From Pedobacter mendelii (GTDB taxonomy: Bacteria; Bacteroidota; Bacteroidia; Sphingobacteriales; Sphingobacteriaceae), in NCBI RefSeq assembly GCF_014635725.1, contig NZ_BMDJ01000003.1, positions 1-64,000 of the forward strand: 64,000 nt of DNA. The letters run 5' to 3'. The notes below the pieces were generated by a model. That model was not told where the DNA came from, searched no databases, and was given only the letters and a program-made list of their open reading frames with translations. This document shows positions 26,376 to 35,411 of the stretch, one piece after another; positions within the stretch are counted from its first letter, which is position 1; every line of letters begins with the position of its first letter. The translations under genes were made by a program, and so were the position numbers.

Positions 26376-27920
26376 ATGATTATGAAAAAATTATTGCTAT
26401 TGATTATTACATTAGGTTCAACGATTTATGTAAATGCCCAAACTGAAGTAAAACTAACGATTAACCAGGCAAATGAGCAAGTTATCAGCAAACACATTTA
26501 CGGCCATTTTTCAGAGCATTTAGGCCGATGCATTTATGATGGTTTTTGGGTAGATGAAAATTCTTCCATTCCGAATAAAGGTCGTATCAGGCTTGATGTA
26601 GTTGATGCGCTGAAAAAAATAAACATTCCAAACCTGCGTTGGCCGGGTGGTTGTTTTGCCGATGAATACCATTGGAGAGATGGTATCGGCCCAAGAAACC
26701 AGCGACCTAAAATGGTTAATACCAACTGGGGAGGCGTAACAGAAGACAATAGCTTTGGTACTCATGAATTCCTCGAACTTTGTGATATGTTAAAATGTGA
26801 ACCCTATGTTGCAGGTAATGTTGGTAGTGGTACCGTTGAAGAAATGGCTAAATGGGTTGAATACCTCAATTTTGATGGAGTAAGTCCAATGGCAACTATT
26901 CGTGCACAAAATGGGAGAGAAAAGCCTTGGAAAGTTACTTTCTGGGGTGTTGGAAACGAAAGCTGGGGATGTGGTGGCCACATGACTGCTGATTATTACA
27001 CCGATTTATATAAAAGATACGCTACTTACGCCAGAGATTATGCAGGTGCACCTTTAAAAAGAATTGCCAGTGGTGCCAATGCTGATGATTACAACTGGAC
27101 GGAAACCTGCATGAAAAATATTGGCTCCAGAATGTGGGGACTTACTTTGCATTACTACACTATTCCAACAAACAACTGGAAAGCAAAAGGCTCTGCAACT
27201 CAATTTAATGAGGAAGAGTATTTCAGTACCATGAAAAACTGTTTAAAGATGGAAGAACTGGTAACCAAACATTCGGCAATAATGGACAAATATGACCCAA
27301 AAAAGAAAGTTGCCCTTGTTGTGGATGAATGGGGAATTTGGACCGATGTTGAACCTGGAACAAATCCTGGTTTTCTTTACCAGCAAAACAGCCTTCGCGA
27401 TGCATTAATTGCTGGTACAACGCTTAACATTTTCAATAACCATTCTGATAGGGTAAAAATGGCAAATCTTGCGCAAACTGTAAATGTTTTGCAAGCACTT
27501 ATCCTAACTGAAAAAGATAAAATGGTTTTAACCCCTACTTATCATATTTTCGATTTATACAAAGTTCATCAAGATGCCAAATACCTTCCTATAGCATTTA
27601 CCAGCCCTGAATATATTGTTGGAAATAATAAAATCCCGGCATTGAATGTATCTGCTTCTCAAGATTCTACTGGAGCAATTCATATTTCACTAGTAAATTT
27701 AGATCCAAAAAATAAAATTTCATTGAGTACAGATTTAGACGGGCTAAAGTGGAAAACGGTAACTGGTCAGATATTGACATCTGCGAAACTTACAGATATA
27801 AATACATTTTCTAACCCCGATAAAATTCGTAATTCAAAGTTTTCAGGTGCTAAAAAATCAGGTAATTTGCTAAAAGTTGAGTTGCCATCACAATCAGTTG
27901 TCGTATTGGAATTAAAATAG
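26376..27920 (+). CDS. GH51 alpha-L-arabinofuranosidase (compact type)
   Basis: 514-aa GH51 enzyme of the compact architecture that is usually cytoplasmic, but here with a signal peptide ([20 protein letters not shown] from a second ATG at 26382, which may be the true start). [20 protein letters not shown] is the standard opening. Acid/base E195 is in GNESWG and nucleophile E318 in VVDEWG. The first ATG begins at the base after the stop of the preceding GH51, with no spacer. Having two unlike GH51 proteins side by side suggests different linkages, for example side-chain caps and main arabinan chains. Confidence 0.93.
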   Translation: MIMKKLLLLIITLGSTIYVNAQTEVKLTINQANEQVISKHIYGHFSEHLGRCIYDGFWVDENSSIPNKGRIRLDVVDALKKINIPNLRWPGGCFADEYHWRDGIGPRNQRPKMVNTNWGGVTEDNSFGTHEFLELCDMLKCEPYVAGNVGSGTVEEMAKWVEYLNFDGVSPMATIRAQNGREKPWKVTFWGVGNESWGCGGHMTADYYTDLYKRYATYARDYAGAPLKRIASGANADDYNWTETCMKNIGSRMWGLTLHYYTIPTNNWKAKGSATQFNEEEYFSTMKNCLKMEELVTKHSAIMDKYDPKKKVALVVDEWGIWTDVEPGTNPGFLYQQNSLRDALIAGTTLNIFNNHSDRVKMANLAQTVNVLQALILTEKDKMVLTPTYHIFDLYKVHQDAKYLPIAFTSPEYIVGNNKIPALNVSASQDSTGAIHISLVNLDPKNKISLSTDLDGLKWKTVTGQILTSAKLTDINTFSNPDKIRNSKFSGAKKSGNLLKVELPSQSVVVLELK

Positions 27921-27923
27921 AAC

Positions 27924-29858
27924 ATGATAAAGAAATACTTTTTACTATTGTTGTTGTTTACTACAGCTGCATCACAGCTTACTAAAGCTCAAACAAAGTT
28001 TAACATCATAAGTCCGGATAAGATGCTAAATGTTGAAGTTTTTATTAAAGATGGAAAAGCATTTTACACCATACAAAGAGGTTCAGAACAGGTTTTAAAA
28101 TCTTCGGAGCTAGGTGTGGTTAGAGCTGATGAAGATTTATCTAAAGGGCTGTCATTAATTTCGGCTTCTAAAGTCGAGGTGGTTAAAGATGCTTATATCC
28201 TTAAAAACGCCAAGCGGTTAAATCATAATTACATTGCTAACAAGCGAGTTTTTCATTTAAAAAATTCATCAGGGAAAAAGATAGATGTTATTTTTCAGGT
28301 ATCAGATGATGGAGTTGCCTTTCGATATTATTTCCCGGAAAAAGATGCTAAGCTGAAAAACATTATGGATGAAAAAAGTTCATTTCATTTCTTTGAGCAA
28401 ACTAAAGCATGGCTACAGCCAATGTCTGTGGCCAAAACCGGTTGGGAAAGTACCAACCCATCTTACGAAGAATATTATCAAAAAGAAATAAATGTTGGAA
28501 CACCGGCACCAACAAATGCAGGTTGGGTATACCCTGCCCTTTTCCATTATAAAGATACCTGGATGTTGATATCGGAAACTGGATTAGATGAAAATTATTG
28601 TGCTACTCGCTTAGAACAAAACTCGGGTAATGGAAATTATAAAGTTGGTTTTCCAGACAAAAGAGAGGCATTTACTGGCCAAAATGTAAATCCTGAGTCT
28701 ACGCTTCCATGGTTTACACCCTGGCGTATCATTGCGGTGGGTAGCCTTAAAAAAATAACAGAATCTACACTAGGAACTGATTTGGCGTATCCGGCAAAAT
28801 CAAAAATAAATCCAGATTTGTTTAAGATGGGAAAGGCTTCCTGGAGCTGGATTATGTTGAAGGATAGTTCTATAACCTACAACACGCAAAAAAAATATAT
28901 CGATTTCGCTGCGGAAATGAAGTGGGAATATACGCTTATCGATGTAGATTGGGATACAAAAATTGGTTATGATAAAATGCAGGAATTGGCCAATTATGCC
29001 AAGCAAAAAAATGTGGGCTTAATATTATGGTACAATTCTGCTGGTGACTGGAATACGGTGAAATATACACCAAAAAACAAATTGACCACGCATGAAAACC
29101 GTTTAAAAGAATTTGCAATTTTACAGAAAATGGGCATCAAAGGCATCAAAGTTGATTTTTTTGGTGGTGATGGCCAATCTATGATTAAATATTATTTCGA
29201 AATTTTTGAAGATGCCGCCAGGTTTAACTTAAGTGTAAACTGCCACGGAGCAACATTACCAAGAGGCTGGCAGCGAACCTTTCCAAACCTGATGACGATG
29301 GAATCCATAAAAGGAATGGAATTTATCACCTTTAAGCAGGAGAATGCAGACGAAGAACCGCAACACGCTACAACAATTCCATTTACAAGAAACGTTTTCG
29401 ACCCGATGGATTTTACGCCAATGCGCTTATACGAAATCCCTAAAATCGACAAAAAAACGACGAGTACTTTTGAATTGGCCTTACCAGTAATTTTCCAATC
29501 TGGGATTCAGCATTTGGCAGAAGCACCCGATGGAATGGAAAGAATGCCAGCTTTTATAAAAACTTTTCTACAGAACTTTCCTTCGAGCTGGAGCGATACC
29601 GAACTAATAGATGGTTACCCGGGTAAGTTTGTTGTTATGGCAAGAAAAGCAGGTAATAAATGGTACCTGGCCGGTATAAATGGTGAAGGAAATGCTAAGA
29701 AAATCACCTTAGATTTATCAAAATTTGGAGGTAAAAGCGCAAAACTAATAGAAGATGGTGCTGAAAAATTCTCTTTTACTCAAAATGAAATTCAAGTTAA
29801 CACAACAATACAAATAACAATGAAACCTTTTGGAGGATTCGTAATTACAATAGAATAA
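27924..29858 (+). CDS. GH97 family glycosidase, retaining type (alpha-galactosidase-like)
   Basis: 644-aa secreted enzyme (signal peptide ends LTKAQ) with an N-terminal beta-sandwich, a barrel starting near WSWIMLKDSSITYNTQKKYI and a C-terminal sandwich (GFVITIE). In GIKVDFFGGDGQ-type sequence (GIKGIKVDFFGGDGQ) D411 matches the nucleophile aspartate of the retaining GH97 subgroup (D415 in BtGH97b). SusB-type inverting enzymes lack it. The probable substrates are therefore alpha-galactosides or beta-L-arabinopyranosides rather than starch. It starts 3 nt after GH51 and stands 9 nt before GH43. Confidence 0.9.
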   Translation: MIKKYFLLLLLFTTAASQLTKAQTKFNIISPDKMLNVEVFIKDGKAFYTIQRGSEQVLKSSELGVVRADEDLSKGLSLISASKVEVVKDAYILKNAKRLNHNYIANKRVFHLKNSSGKKIDVIFQVSDDGVAFRYYFPEKDAKLKNIMDEKSSFHFFEQTKAWLQPMSVAKTGWESTNPSYEEYYQKEINVGTPAPTNAGWVYPALFHYKDTWMLISETGLDENYCATRLEQNSGNGNYKVGFPDKREAFTGQNVNPESTLPWFTPWRIIAVGSLKKITESTLGTDLAYPAKSKINPDLFKMGKASWSWIMLKDSSITYNTQKKYIDFAAEMKWEYTLIDVDWDTKIGYDKMQELANYAKQKNVGLILWYNSAGDWNTVKYTPKNKLTTHENRLKEFAILQKMGIKGIKVDFFGGDGQSMIKYYFEIFEDAARFNLSVNCHGATLPRGWQRTFPNLMTMESIKGMEFITFKQENADEEPQHATTIPFTRNVFDPMDFTPMRLYEIPKIDKKTTSTFELALPVIFQSGIQHLAEAPDGMERMPAFIKTFLQNFPSSWSDTELIDGYPGKFVVMARKAGNKWYLAGINGEGNAKKITLDLSKFGGKSAKLIEDGAEKFSFTQNEIQVNTTIQITMKPFGGFVITIE

Positions 29859-29867
29859 CCAATTAAA

Positions 29868-30803
29868 ATGAAAAAAATACTTATCACCTGCGTCCTGTTC
29901 ATTACCATTCTGATGAATGTTCAGGCACAATCTAAAAAAGAAACCTATCTTTTTGCTTACTTCAAAGATAATGGAGAAGATGGATTGCATCTGGCTTATA
30001 GCACAGATGCTTACAATTGGACAACACTTAAAAACGATAAGTCGTTTCTAACACCAACAATAAGCAATGATAAATTAATGAGAGACCCATGTATTTTGCG
30101 AGGTGCAGATGGTCTCTTCCACATGGTATGGACCGTTAGCTGGAAGTCTAATGGCATCGGTTACGCCAGCTCTAAAGATTTAATAAATTGGAGTGCACAA
30201 CAATTCTTACCGGTTATGGAAAAAGAAGAAGGTGTTGGAAATTCCTGGGCACCTGAAATAACTTTTGATAATAAAAGCAAAACCTACATGATTTACTGGT
30301 CTAGCACTATTAAAGGAAAATTCTCTGAAACTTTATTAAAAAAAGATGATAAAAATAACAATAGAATTTATTATGTAACCACTAAGGATTTTAAATCATT
30401 TTCGCCAACAAAACTACTTTATGAACCGGGGTTTAATGTAATAGATGCATCAATAGTTAATGATAACGACAAGTTTGTTATGTTTTTAAAAGATGAAACA
30501 AAGGAACCTGTTCAGAAAAATATCAAAATCGCACATAGTGATAACTTAACCGGGCCTTACTCAAAAGCAAGTGAACCCATTACAGGAAACTATTGGGCAG
30601 AAGGACCAACATCTTTAAAGCTTGGGAATGAATGGATTGTTTATTTTGATAAATACACTGAGCATAAGTACGGAGCGATTAAATCAAACGATTTAAATAC
30701 ATGGACAGATGTTTCTGATAAAATTTCGCTGCCAAAGGGATTAAGACATGGAACCATAATAACGATAACGAAAAAGGAACTTAAAAAGTTACAAAAGCAG
30801 TAA
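29868..30803 (+). CDS. GH43-like five-bladed propeller glycosidase
   Basis: 311-aa secreted single-domain protein (signal peptide 1-20, ends VQAQ). The three GH43 catalytic positions can be placed: D73 in MRDPCILRG (base), D193 in NVIDASIV (pKa modulator) and E245 in WAEGPTSLKLG (acid), with NSWAPEITFD (E130) between. The short length indicates no accessory sandwich. Activities in the family include alpha-L-arabinofuranosidase, beta-xylosidase and exo-galactanase; I cannot choose, though arabinose release fits the GH51 neighbours. It ends the four-gene operon. Confidence 0.8.
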   Translation: MKKILITCVLFITILMNVQAQSKKETYLFAYFKDNGEDGLHLAYSTDAYNWTTLKNDKSFLTPTISNDKLMRDPCILRGADGLFHMVWTVSWKSNGIGYASSKDLINWSAQQFLPVMEKEEGVGNSWAPEITFDNKSKTYMIYWSSTIKGKFSETLLKKDDKNNNRIYYVTTKDFKSFSPTKLLYEPGFNVIDASIVNDNDKFVMFLKDETKEPVQKNIKIAHSDNLTGPYSKASEPITGNYWAEGPTSLKLGNEWIVYFDKYTEHKYGAIKSNDLNTWTDVSDKISLPKGLRHGTIITITKKELKKLQKQ

Positions 30804-30867
30804 GTCTGCCTTGGTTCTTTTTAGCTTCACTTGTTTATAAAAAATGAGTAAATAGCATTAAGATTAA

Positions 30868-30882
30868 ATCGTTTTAAACGAT
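30868..30882. promoter_or_regulatory. Perfect palindrome ATCGTTTTAAACGAT upstream of GH3
   Basis: A 7-bp perfect dyad with a single-base centre that shares the ATCGTTT half-site of the LacI-type operator 45 bp downstream. It may be an auxiliary operator allowing looping, or the terminator of the GH43 operon; no clear T tract follows. Confidence 0.4.
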
Positions 30883-30926
30883 ACATTATTTCACGCTCTT
30901 TAAAAACAAACGTGAGCATTAAAGTT

Positions 30927-30955
30927 TCACTAAATCGTTTACGTAAATAAATTTG
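30927..30955 (+). promoter_or_regulatory. LacI-type operator and -7 promoter element before GH3 (site 3)
   Basis: TCACTAAATCGTTTACGTAA (30927-30946) carries the shared AAWCGTTTAMGTAAWT core. It is followed by TAAATTTG (30948-30955), an exact TAnnTTTG -7 motif; TTTC at 30925 is a weak -33. The same arrangement occurs at site 2, including a following TTGnCAAAA. The GH3 ATG is 65 nt further on. Confidence 0.68.
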
Positions 30956-31020
30956 ACAAAAACTAAGCATTAACACATTAAAACAGCAACTTTAAAAAGT
31001 AAGAACTGATTTTTAACCAA

Positions 31021-33609
31021 ATGAATTTTAAAGTAAAACTTTATCTAAGAATATCTTTTTTATGCCTATTTCCTTTTACTGGAATTGCACAACAAAAAAA
31101 TAAATTACCATTTAACGATACAAAATTACCAATCGAAACCAGATTGCAAGATGTTGTGAAAAGGCTAACCATTGATGAGAAAATTGGTATGCTTTCAGAA
31201 ACCTCATCAGCGGTTGAAAGATTAGGAATTGATAAATATTATTATGGAAATGAAGGTTTACATGGTATTATGCGTCCTGGAAAGTTTACCGTTTTCCCCC
31301 AATCTATTGCTCTTGCCGCCTCATGGAATCCGGCTTTAATAAATAGCGTAGCTACTGCAATATCCGATGAAGCCCGTGGTAAATGGAATGAACTAGGAAA
31401 AGGAAAAAATCAAAATGCCCCATTTAGCGATTTACTTACCTTATGGTCTCCTACAATAAACATGGCTCGCGACCCAAGATGGGGACGTACTGCAGAAACC
31501 TATGGAGAAGATCCATACCTGACTTCATGCTTTTCAGTTGCTTATATAAAAGGACTACAAGGAAATGATCCAAATCACATCAAAGTAGTTGCGACACCAA
31601 AACACCTTGCAGTTAACAACGAAGAAAACAATCGGCTGGCGGCAAATTCGATCGTTTCTGAAAAAACGCTTCGGGAATACTATCTTCCGGCCTTTAAAAG
31701 TAGTGTAGTTGAGGGCAATGCACAAAGTATCATGTCTGCTTACAATAAGGTTAACTGGATACCATCAACAGCAAGCAGATGGTTGTTAACCGATGTACTC
31801 CGTAAAGAGTGGGGATTTGATGGATATGTAGTAAGTGACTGTGGTGCAGCATGTAACATATTCAGCAAGCATCAATTTACGGCTTCAATGGAAGAAGCTG
31901 CTGCCGCTGCGATAAAGGCAGGTATGGATATGGAATGTGCCGCCGGTTGCAATTTAATTAAGGAGTATTTAAAGTTAGCCTGGCAGAAAAAACTAGTTAC
32001 CGATGATGAGATAAACAATTCAGTAAAAAATGTTTTAAGGGTACGGTTTCGCTTGGGGCTATTTGATAAAACAGGTGCCGGACCTTATGACAATATTAGT
32101 TCTTCCGTAATTGGAAATGCGGCGCATCAAAAACTTGCTTTGGATGCAGCTAAAGAAAGTATAATACTTCTAAAGAATGATAAAAATATTTTGCCGTTGC
32201 AGCTTCAGAAGCTAAAATCTATCGCAGTAGTTGGTCATAACGCAGATGTGAATGTTTTTGGCGGCTACAGCGGTGTTCCTTTTAATGCACCTGTAACACC
32301 TTTGCAAGGCATAAAAAACCTAGTTGGGAATACCGCTACCATAAATTATGCACCAACAAAGTTAGATCTGTTTAATGTTGAAATGATTCCTTCTGATGAA
32401 TTATTATCTGCAAGCGGACAAAACGGATTGGATGCAGAATATTTTGATAATAAATTTTTAGAAGGTACACCGAAAAAAAGAATTGATGCTCAGGTTAATT
32501 TCAACACAAAGGAGAATCCACCTGATCCTTTTATTCCCGCAGGAAAAAAATCCATTCGCTGGACGGGTTGGTTAGTACCATCGAAAAGTGGTGAATATAC
32601 TTTAGCAGTAAGTTCTGATGATGGTTCCCGCACCTGGTTTAATGGAAAAATGGTAACAAACAGCTGGAAAGACAGAGGCGAAATATTAGATAGCTTTAAG
32701 GTAAGACTCGAAGCAGGAAAAAAATATCCGGTAAAAATTGAATATTATGATACTGGAAATGATGCTGTATGCAGGTTTTGGTGGCACACACCATTTGCGA
32801 AAGATCGGGTTTATACGGCACAAGTAGAGGCTGCTAAAAAGAGCGATGTTGTAGTTGCAATTATAGGAACAGGCCTTTATAATGAACGTGAAGGCCATGA
32901 TAAAGAAAGCCTTGACCTTCCTGGCGACCAAATGACAATGCTAAAGACTGTTTATCAGGCCAATCCTAATGTAGTTGTGGTAATGGTTACCGGTAGTCAG
33001 CACACTATTGGTTGGATAAAAGAAAACGTCCCTGGCATTGTTAATATATACTTTGGTGGCGAACAGGCTGGTAATGCTATTGCATCTGCGCTTTTCGGCA
33101 AATATAATCCATCCGGGAAATTACCGCTAACCTATTACGAAAGCCTGGATAAGGTGCCTGCAATGAACAGGTATGAAATTAGTGAAGGCCGAACGTATAT
33201 GTATTACCCCGGAAAACCGCTCTATGAATTTGGTTATGGATTGAGCTATACCACTTTTAAATATTCGGCTTTGCAGGTTAAAAGAATCGTTGAAAATGGA
33301 AAAAAACGTATTGCTATTGAACTCGAAATTGAAAATACTGGCAATATGGATGGAGAGGAAGTAGTACAATTGTACACAAGTTACCCAGATTCAAAACATG
33401 AGGTGCCTTTAAAACAATTAAAGGGCTTTAAAAAAGTATTTGTGGCTAAAGGCAAAAAACTGAAAGTAGATTTTAAAATTAATGAAGATGATATTTCATT
33501 CTGGTCTGTTGAAAAAGGCTGGCAAGCAGAAAAGGGTAATGTGATGATAAACATTGGTTCTTCATCAAATGATATCCGGTTGCATTCGTTAATTAATTTA
33601 GATAAGTAA
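31021..33609 (+). CDS. GH3 beta-glycosidase with inserted PA14 domain
   Basis: 862-aa secreted enzyme (signal peptide ends GIAQ). The N-terminal GH3 barrel holds IDEKIGMLSE, ARDPRWGRTAETYGEDPYLT and the nucleophile D273 in VVSDCGAA. The C-terminal domain is split by a PA14 domain (about 465-600, DAEYFD...IRWTGWLVPSKSGEYTLAVS shown in parts), and a fibronectin-III-like domain ends the protein. GH3-PA14 enzymes typically act on beta-glucosides, beta-xylosides or similar at chain ends. It is a single-gene unit with its own operator, ending convergently with the GH29 gene. Confidence 0.93.
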   Translation: MNFKVKLYLRISFLCLFPFTGIAQQKNKLPFNDTKLPIETRLQDVVKRLTIDEKIGMLSETSSAVERLGIDKYYYGNEGLHGIMRPGKFTVFPQSIALAASWNPALINSVATAISDEARGKWNELGKGKNQNAPFSDLLTLWSPTINMARDPRWGRTAETYGEDPYLTSCFSVAYIKGLQGNDPNHIKVVATPKHLAVNNEENNRLAANSIVSEKTLREYYLPAFKSSVVEGNAQSIMSAYNKVNWIPSTASRWLLTDVLRKEWGFDGYVVSDCGAACNIFSKHQFTASMEEAAAAAIKAGMDMECAAGCNLIKEYLKLAWQKKLVTDDEINNSVKNVLRVRFRLGLFDKTGAGPYDNISSSVIGNAAHQKLALDAAKESIILLKNDKNILPLQLQKLKSIAVVGHNADVNVFGGYSGVPFNAPVTPLQGIKNLVGNTATINYAPTKLDLFNVEMIPSDELLSASGQNGLDAEYFDNKFLEGTPKKRIDAQVNFNTKENPPDPFIPAGKKSIRWTGWLVPSKSGEYTLAVSSDDGSRTWFNGKMVTNSWKDRGEILDSFKVRLEAGKKYPVKIEYYDTGNDAVCRFWWHTPFAKDRVYTAQVEAAKKSDVVVAIIGTGLYNEREGHDKESLDLPGDQMTMLKTVYQANPNVVVVMVTGSQHTIGWIKENVPGIVNIYFGGEQAGNAIASALFGKYNPSGKLPLTYYESLDKVPAMNRYEISEGRTYMYYPGKPLYEFGYGLSYTTFKYSALQVKRIVENGKKRIAIELEIENTGNMDGEEVVQLYTSYPDSKHEVPLKQLKGFKKVFVAKGKKLKVDFKINEDDISFWSVEKGWQAEKGNVMINIGSSSNDIRLHSLINLDK

Positions 33610-33653
33610 CGAAGGTTTTTATAATTATACTTCCACCTTAACACGAATATAAC

Positions 33654-33684
33654 AACGGTAAAGAATTTAAAATTCTTTACCGTT
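33654..33684. terminator. Bidirectional hairpin between convergent GH3 and GH29 genes
   Basis: AACGGTAAAGAATTT (33654-33668), one base, then the exact complement AAATTCTTTACCGTT (33670-33684). It is a perfect 15-bp stem placed 45 nt after the GH3 stop and 41 nt after the GH29 stop on the other strand. The tails are only moderately T-rich. Confidence 0.75.
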
Positions 33685-33724
33685 ATTAATTTATAAATTC
33701 AGGACCTTAATGGGCGTGCGAAGA

Positions 33725-35380
33725 TTACACAATCTGAAATACGGCTGCATAACTGCCTTTTAAACGTTCCGGAACATCAATAATCAAACCTTCTGCATTG
33801 TGTGCAAAATTAATAGCATTTGTGTCTCCAGGCAAGGTAACCTTTTTAACTTTGCCAGAGTAATGGCGGGAATTTAAAGCGAGTGTTTTAATAAACACCT
33901 TTTCCGAATTAATTTCTCCTAATACGGTTGCGTAAATCATATCCTCTTTTGTTGCAAAACGTATATCGGCTGAAGTGAAAGGCTTGCCTTTACCTTCATT
34001 AAAACCCTGCGCCTTTAAAGGCTGAGCATTCTCGAGTGCCGGCCCTTCTCCAAGAATTTCCCAAGGTCTCGTACCAAAAATACTCGATTTATTTACAGCC
34101 ATCCATTTCGTTATTTCTTGTAAAATTGCTTGCTCCTGTTCATCAATAGAACCATCTCCTCTCAAAGGAATATTTAACAACAGGTTTCCATTTTTACTTA
34201 CTACATCTACAAGCGTTTGGATAACTGCTTTAGCACTTTTGTAGCCATTCCGGTCATATATCCTGCGATCGTAATGCCAATCACCAATGCACGTGTCGGT
34301 TTGCCATGGAAGTGGTTCAATTTCATTACTTTGTCCCCTTTCAATATCCCAAACCATGCATTTTCTTTGTTGCACATCCAATATTTTACCAAATAAAACC
34401 GCATTCTGTTTTCCATGTTTTTTAATACTTTTATTGTACAGATGAGCTGCAATTTTAAGCCCTGCATCGCTAATCGGCCACAATGGCAATACCGTATCAT
34501 CAAAATAAACCAAATCAGGTTCGTATTTGTTGATTAGAGAAATGGTGCGGTTATAAAATTTATCGCAATAGGCCTTGCTTGGAATACTTACACCTTTTTG
34601 CCATTCCCAAATCTTTATATTCGAATAAGTTGTATTCTCATTAGTACTTAATCCGTGTCGCTGTGCATACAATTCCTGAGGATCCATGCCCTCCCACCAT
34701 TTACCTGCTCCATCTTCTTTTGTAATATTACCATCATAAGGCATGCCTGCGAAAGGCCCGGTTTTATCTACAAACTGAGCAGACTCAAACCATGTCCAGG
34801 CATGAGAAGCATGCACGCTAACGCCAAATTTCAATCCCTGATTTTTCGCAGCCTTCGCCCAACCACCTATTAAATCTTTTTTCGGACCAAATTTGGTTGA
34901 ATTCCATGGTTGATATTTATTGGGGTATAAATCAAAATTATCATGGTGATTAGCGAGGGCAAAGAAGTATTCAGCTCCTGCATTCTTGTATAATTCCAAT
35001 AAAGCTTCGGGTTCCCACTTATCAGCTTTCCATTCATTTATTACATCTTTAAAACCGAACTTTGATGGATGACCATATTTTTGAACGTGAAATTTATAAG
35101 TTTCAGAACCTTCAAGATACATTTTACGTGCGTACCAATCGCCATGTTCAGGCTGGCATTGTGGCCCCCAATGTGCCCAAATTCCAAATTTAGCATCGCG
35201 AAACCAATCTGGCACTTGGAATTGGCTCAAGGAATCCCAAGTTGGTTTAAATGGACCTTGTTGCATTATTTCTCCAGCTGAAGAAGATGGATATAAAAAA
35301 TCGTCTGCTTTCAAAAAACCCGGAAGGTATAATGCCGGAATTGTTCCAATCGCAGCTTTTAACAAGGTTCTTCTTTTCAT
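33725..35380 (-). CDS. GH29 alpha-L-fucosidase with Tat-like leader
   Basis: 551-aa GH29 enzyme that removes alpha-L-fucose. The leader MKRRTLLKAAIGTIPALYLP has adjacent arginines and a hydrophobic stretch, so export through the Tat pathway is possible; the other enzymes of this locus have ordinary Sec leaders. FGIWAHWGPQCQPEHGDWYA opens the barrel, ALANHHDNFDLY is the histidine motif, and D294 in VYFDDTVLPL is the likely nucleophile. It is the last gene of the operon susC-susD-GH95-GH29-GH78-GH29 and ends at a shared hairpin. Confidence 0.9.
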   Translation of the reverse strand: MKRRTLLKAAIGTIPALYLPGFLKADDFLYPSSSAGEIMQQGPFKPTWDSLSQFQVPDWFRDAKFGIWAHWGPQCQPEHGDWYARKMYLEGSETYKFHVQKYGHPSKFGFKDVINEWKADKWEPEALLELYKNAGAEYFFALANHHDNFDLYPNKYQPWNSTKFGPKKDLIGGWAKAAKNQGLKFGVSVHASHAWTWFESAQFVDKTGPFAGMPYDGNITKEDGAGKWWEGMDPQELYAQRHGLSTNENTTYSNIKIWEWQKGVSIPSKAYCDKFYNRTISLINKYEPDLVYFDDTVLPLWPISDAGLKIAAHLYNKSIKKHGKQNAVLFGKILDVQQRKCMVWDIERGQSNEIEPLPWQTDTCIGDWHYDRRIYDRNGYKSAKAVIQTLVDVVSKNGNLLLNIPLRGDGSIDEQEQAILQEITKWMAVNKSSIFGTRPWEILGEGPALENAQPLKAQGFNEGKGKPFTSADIRFATKEDMIYATVLGEINSEKVFIKTLALNSRHYSGKVKKVTLPGDTNAINFAHNAEGLIIDVPERLKGSYAAVFQIV

Positions 35381-35411
35381 GTAAATTGTAGTTTAGAATG
35401 TGAAAGCTATA

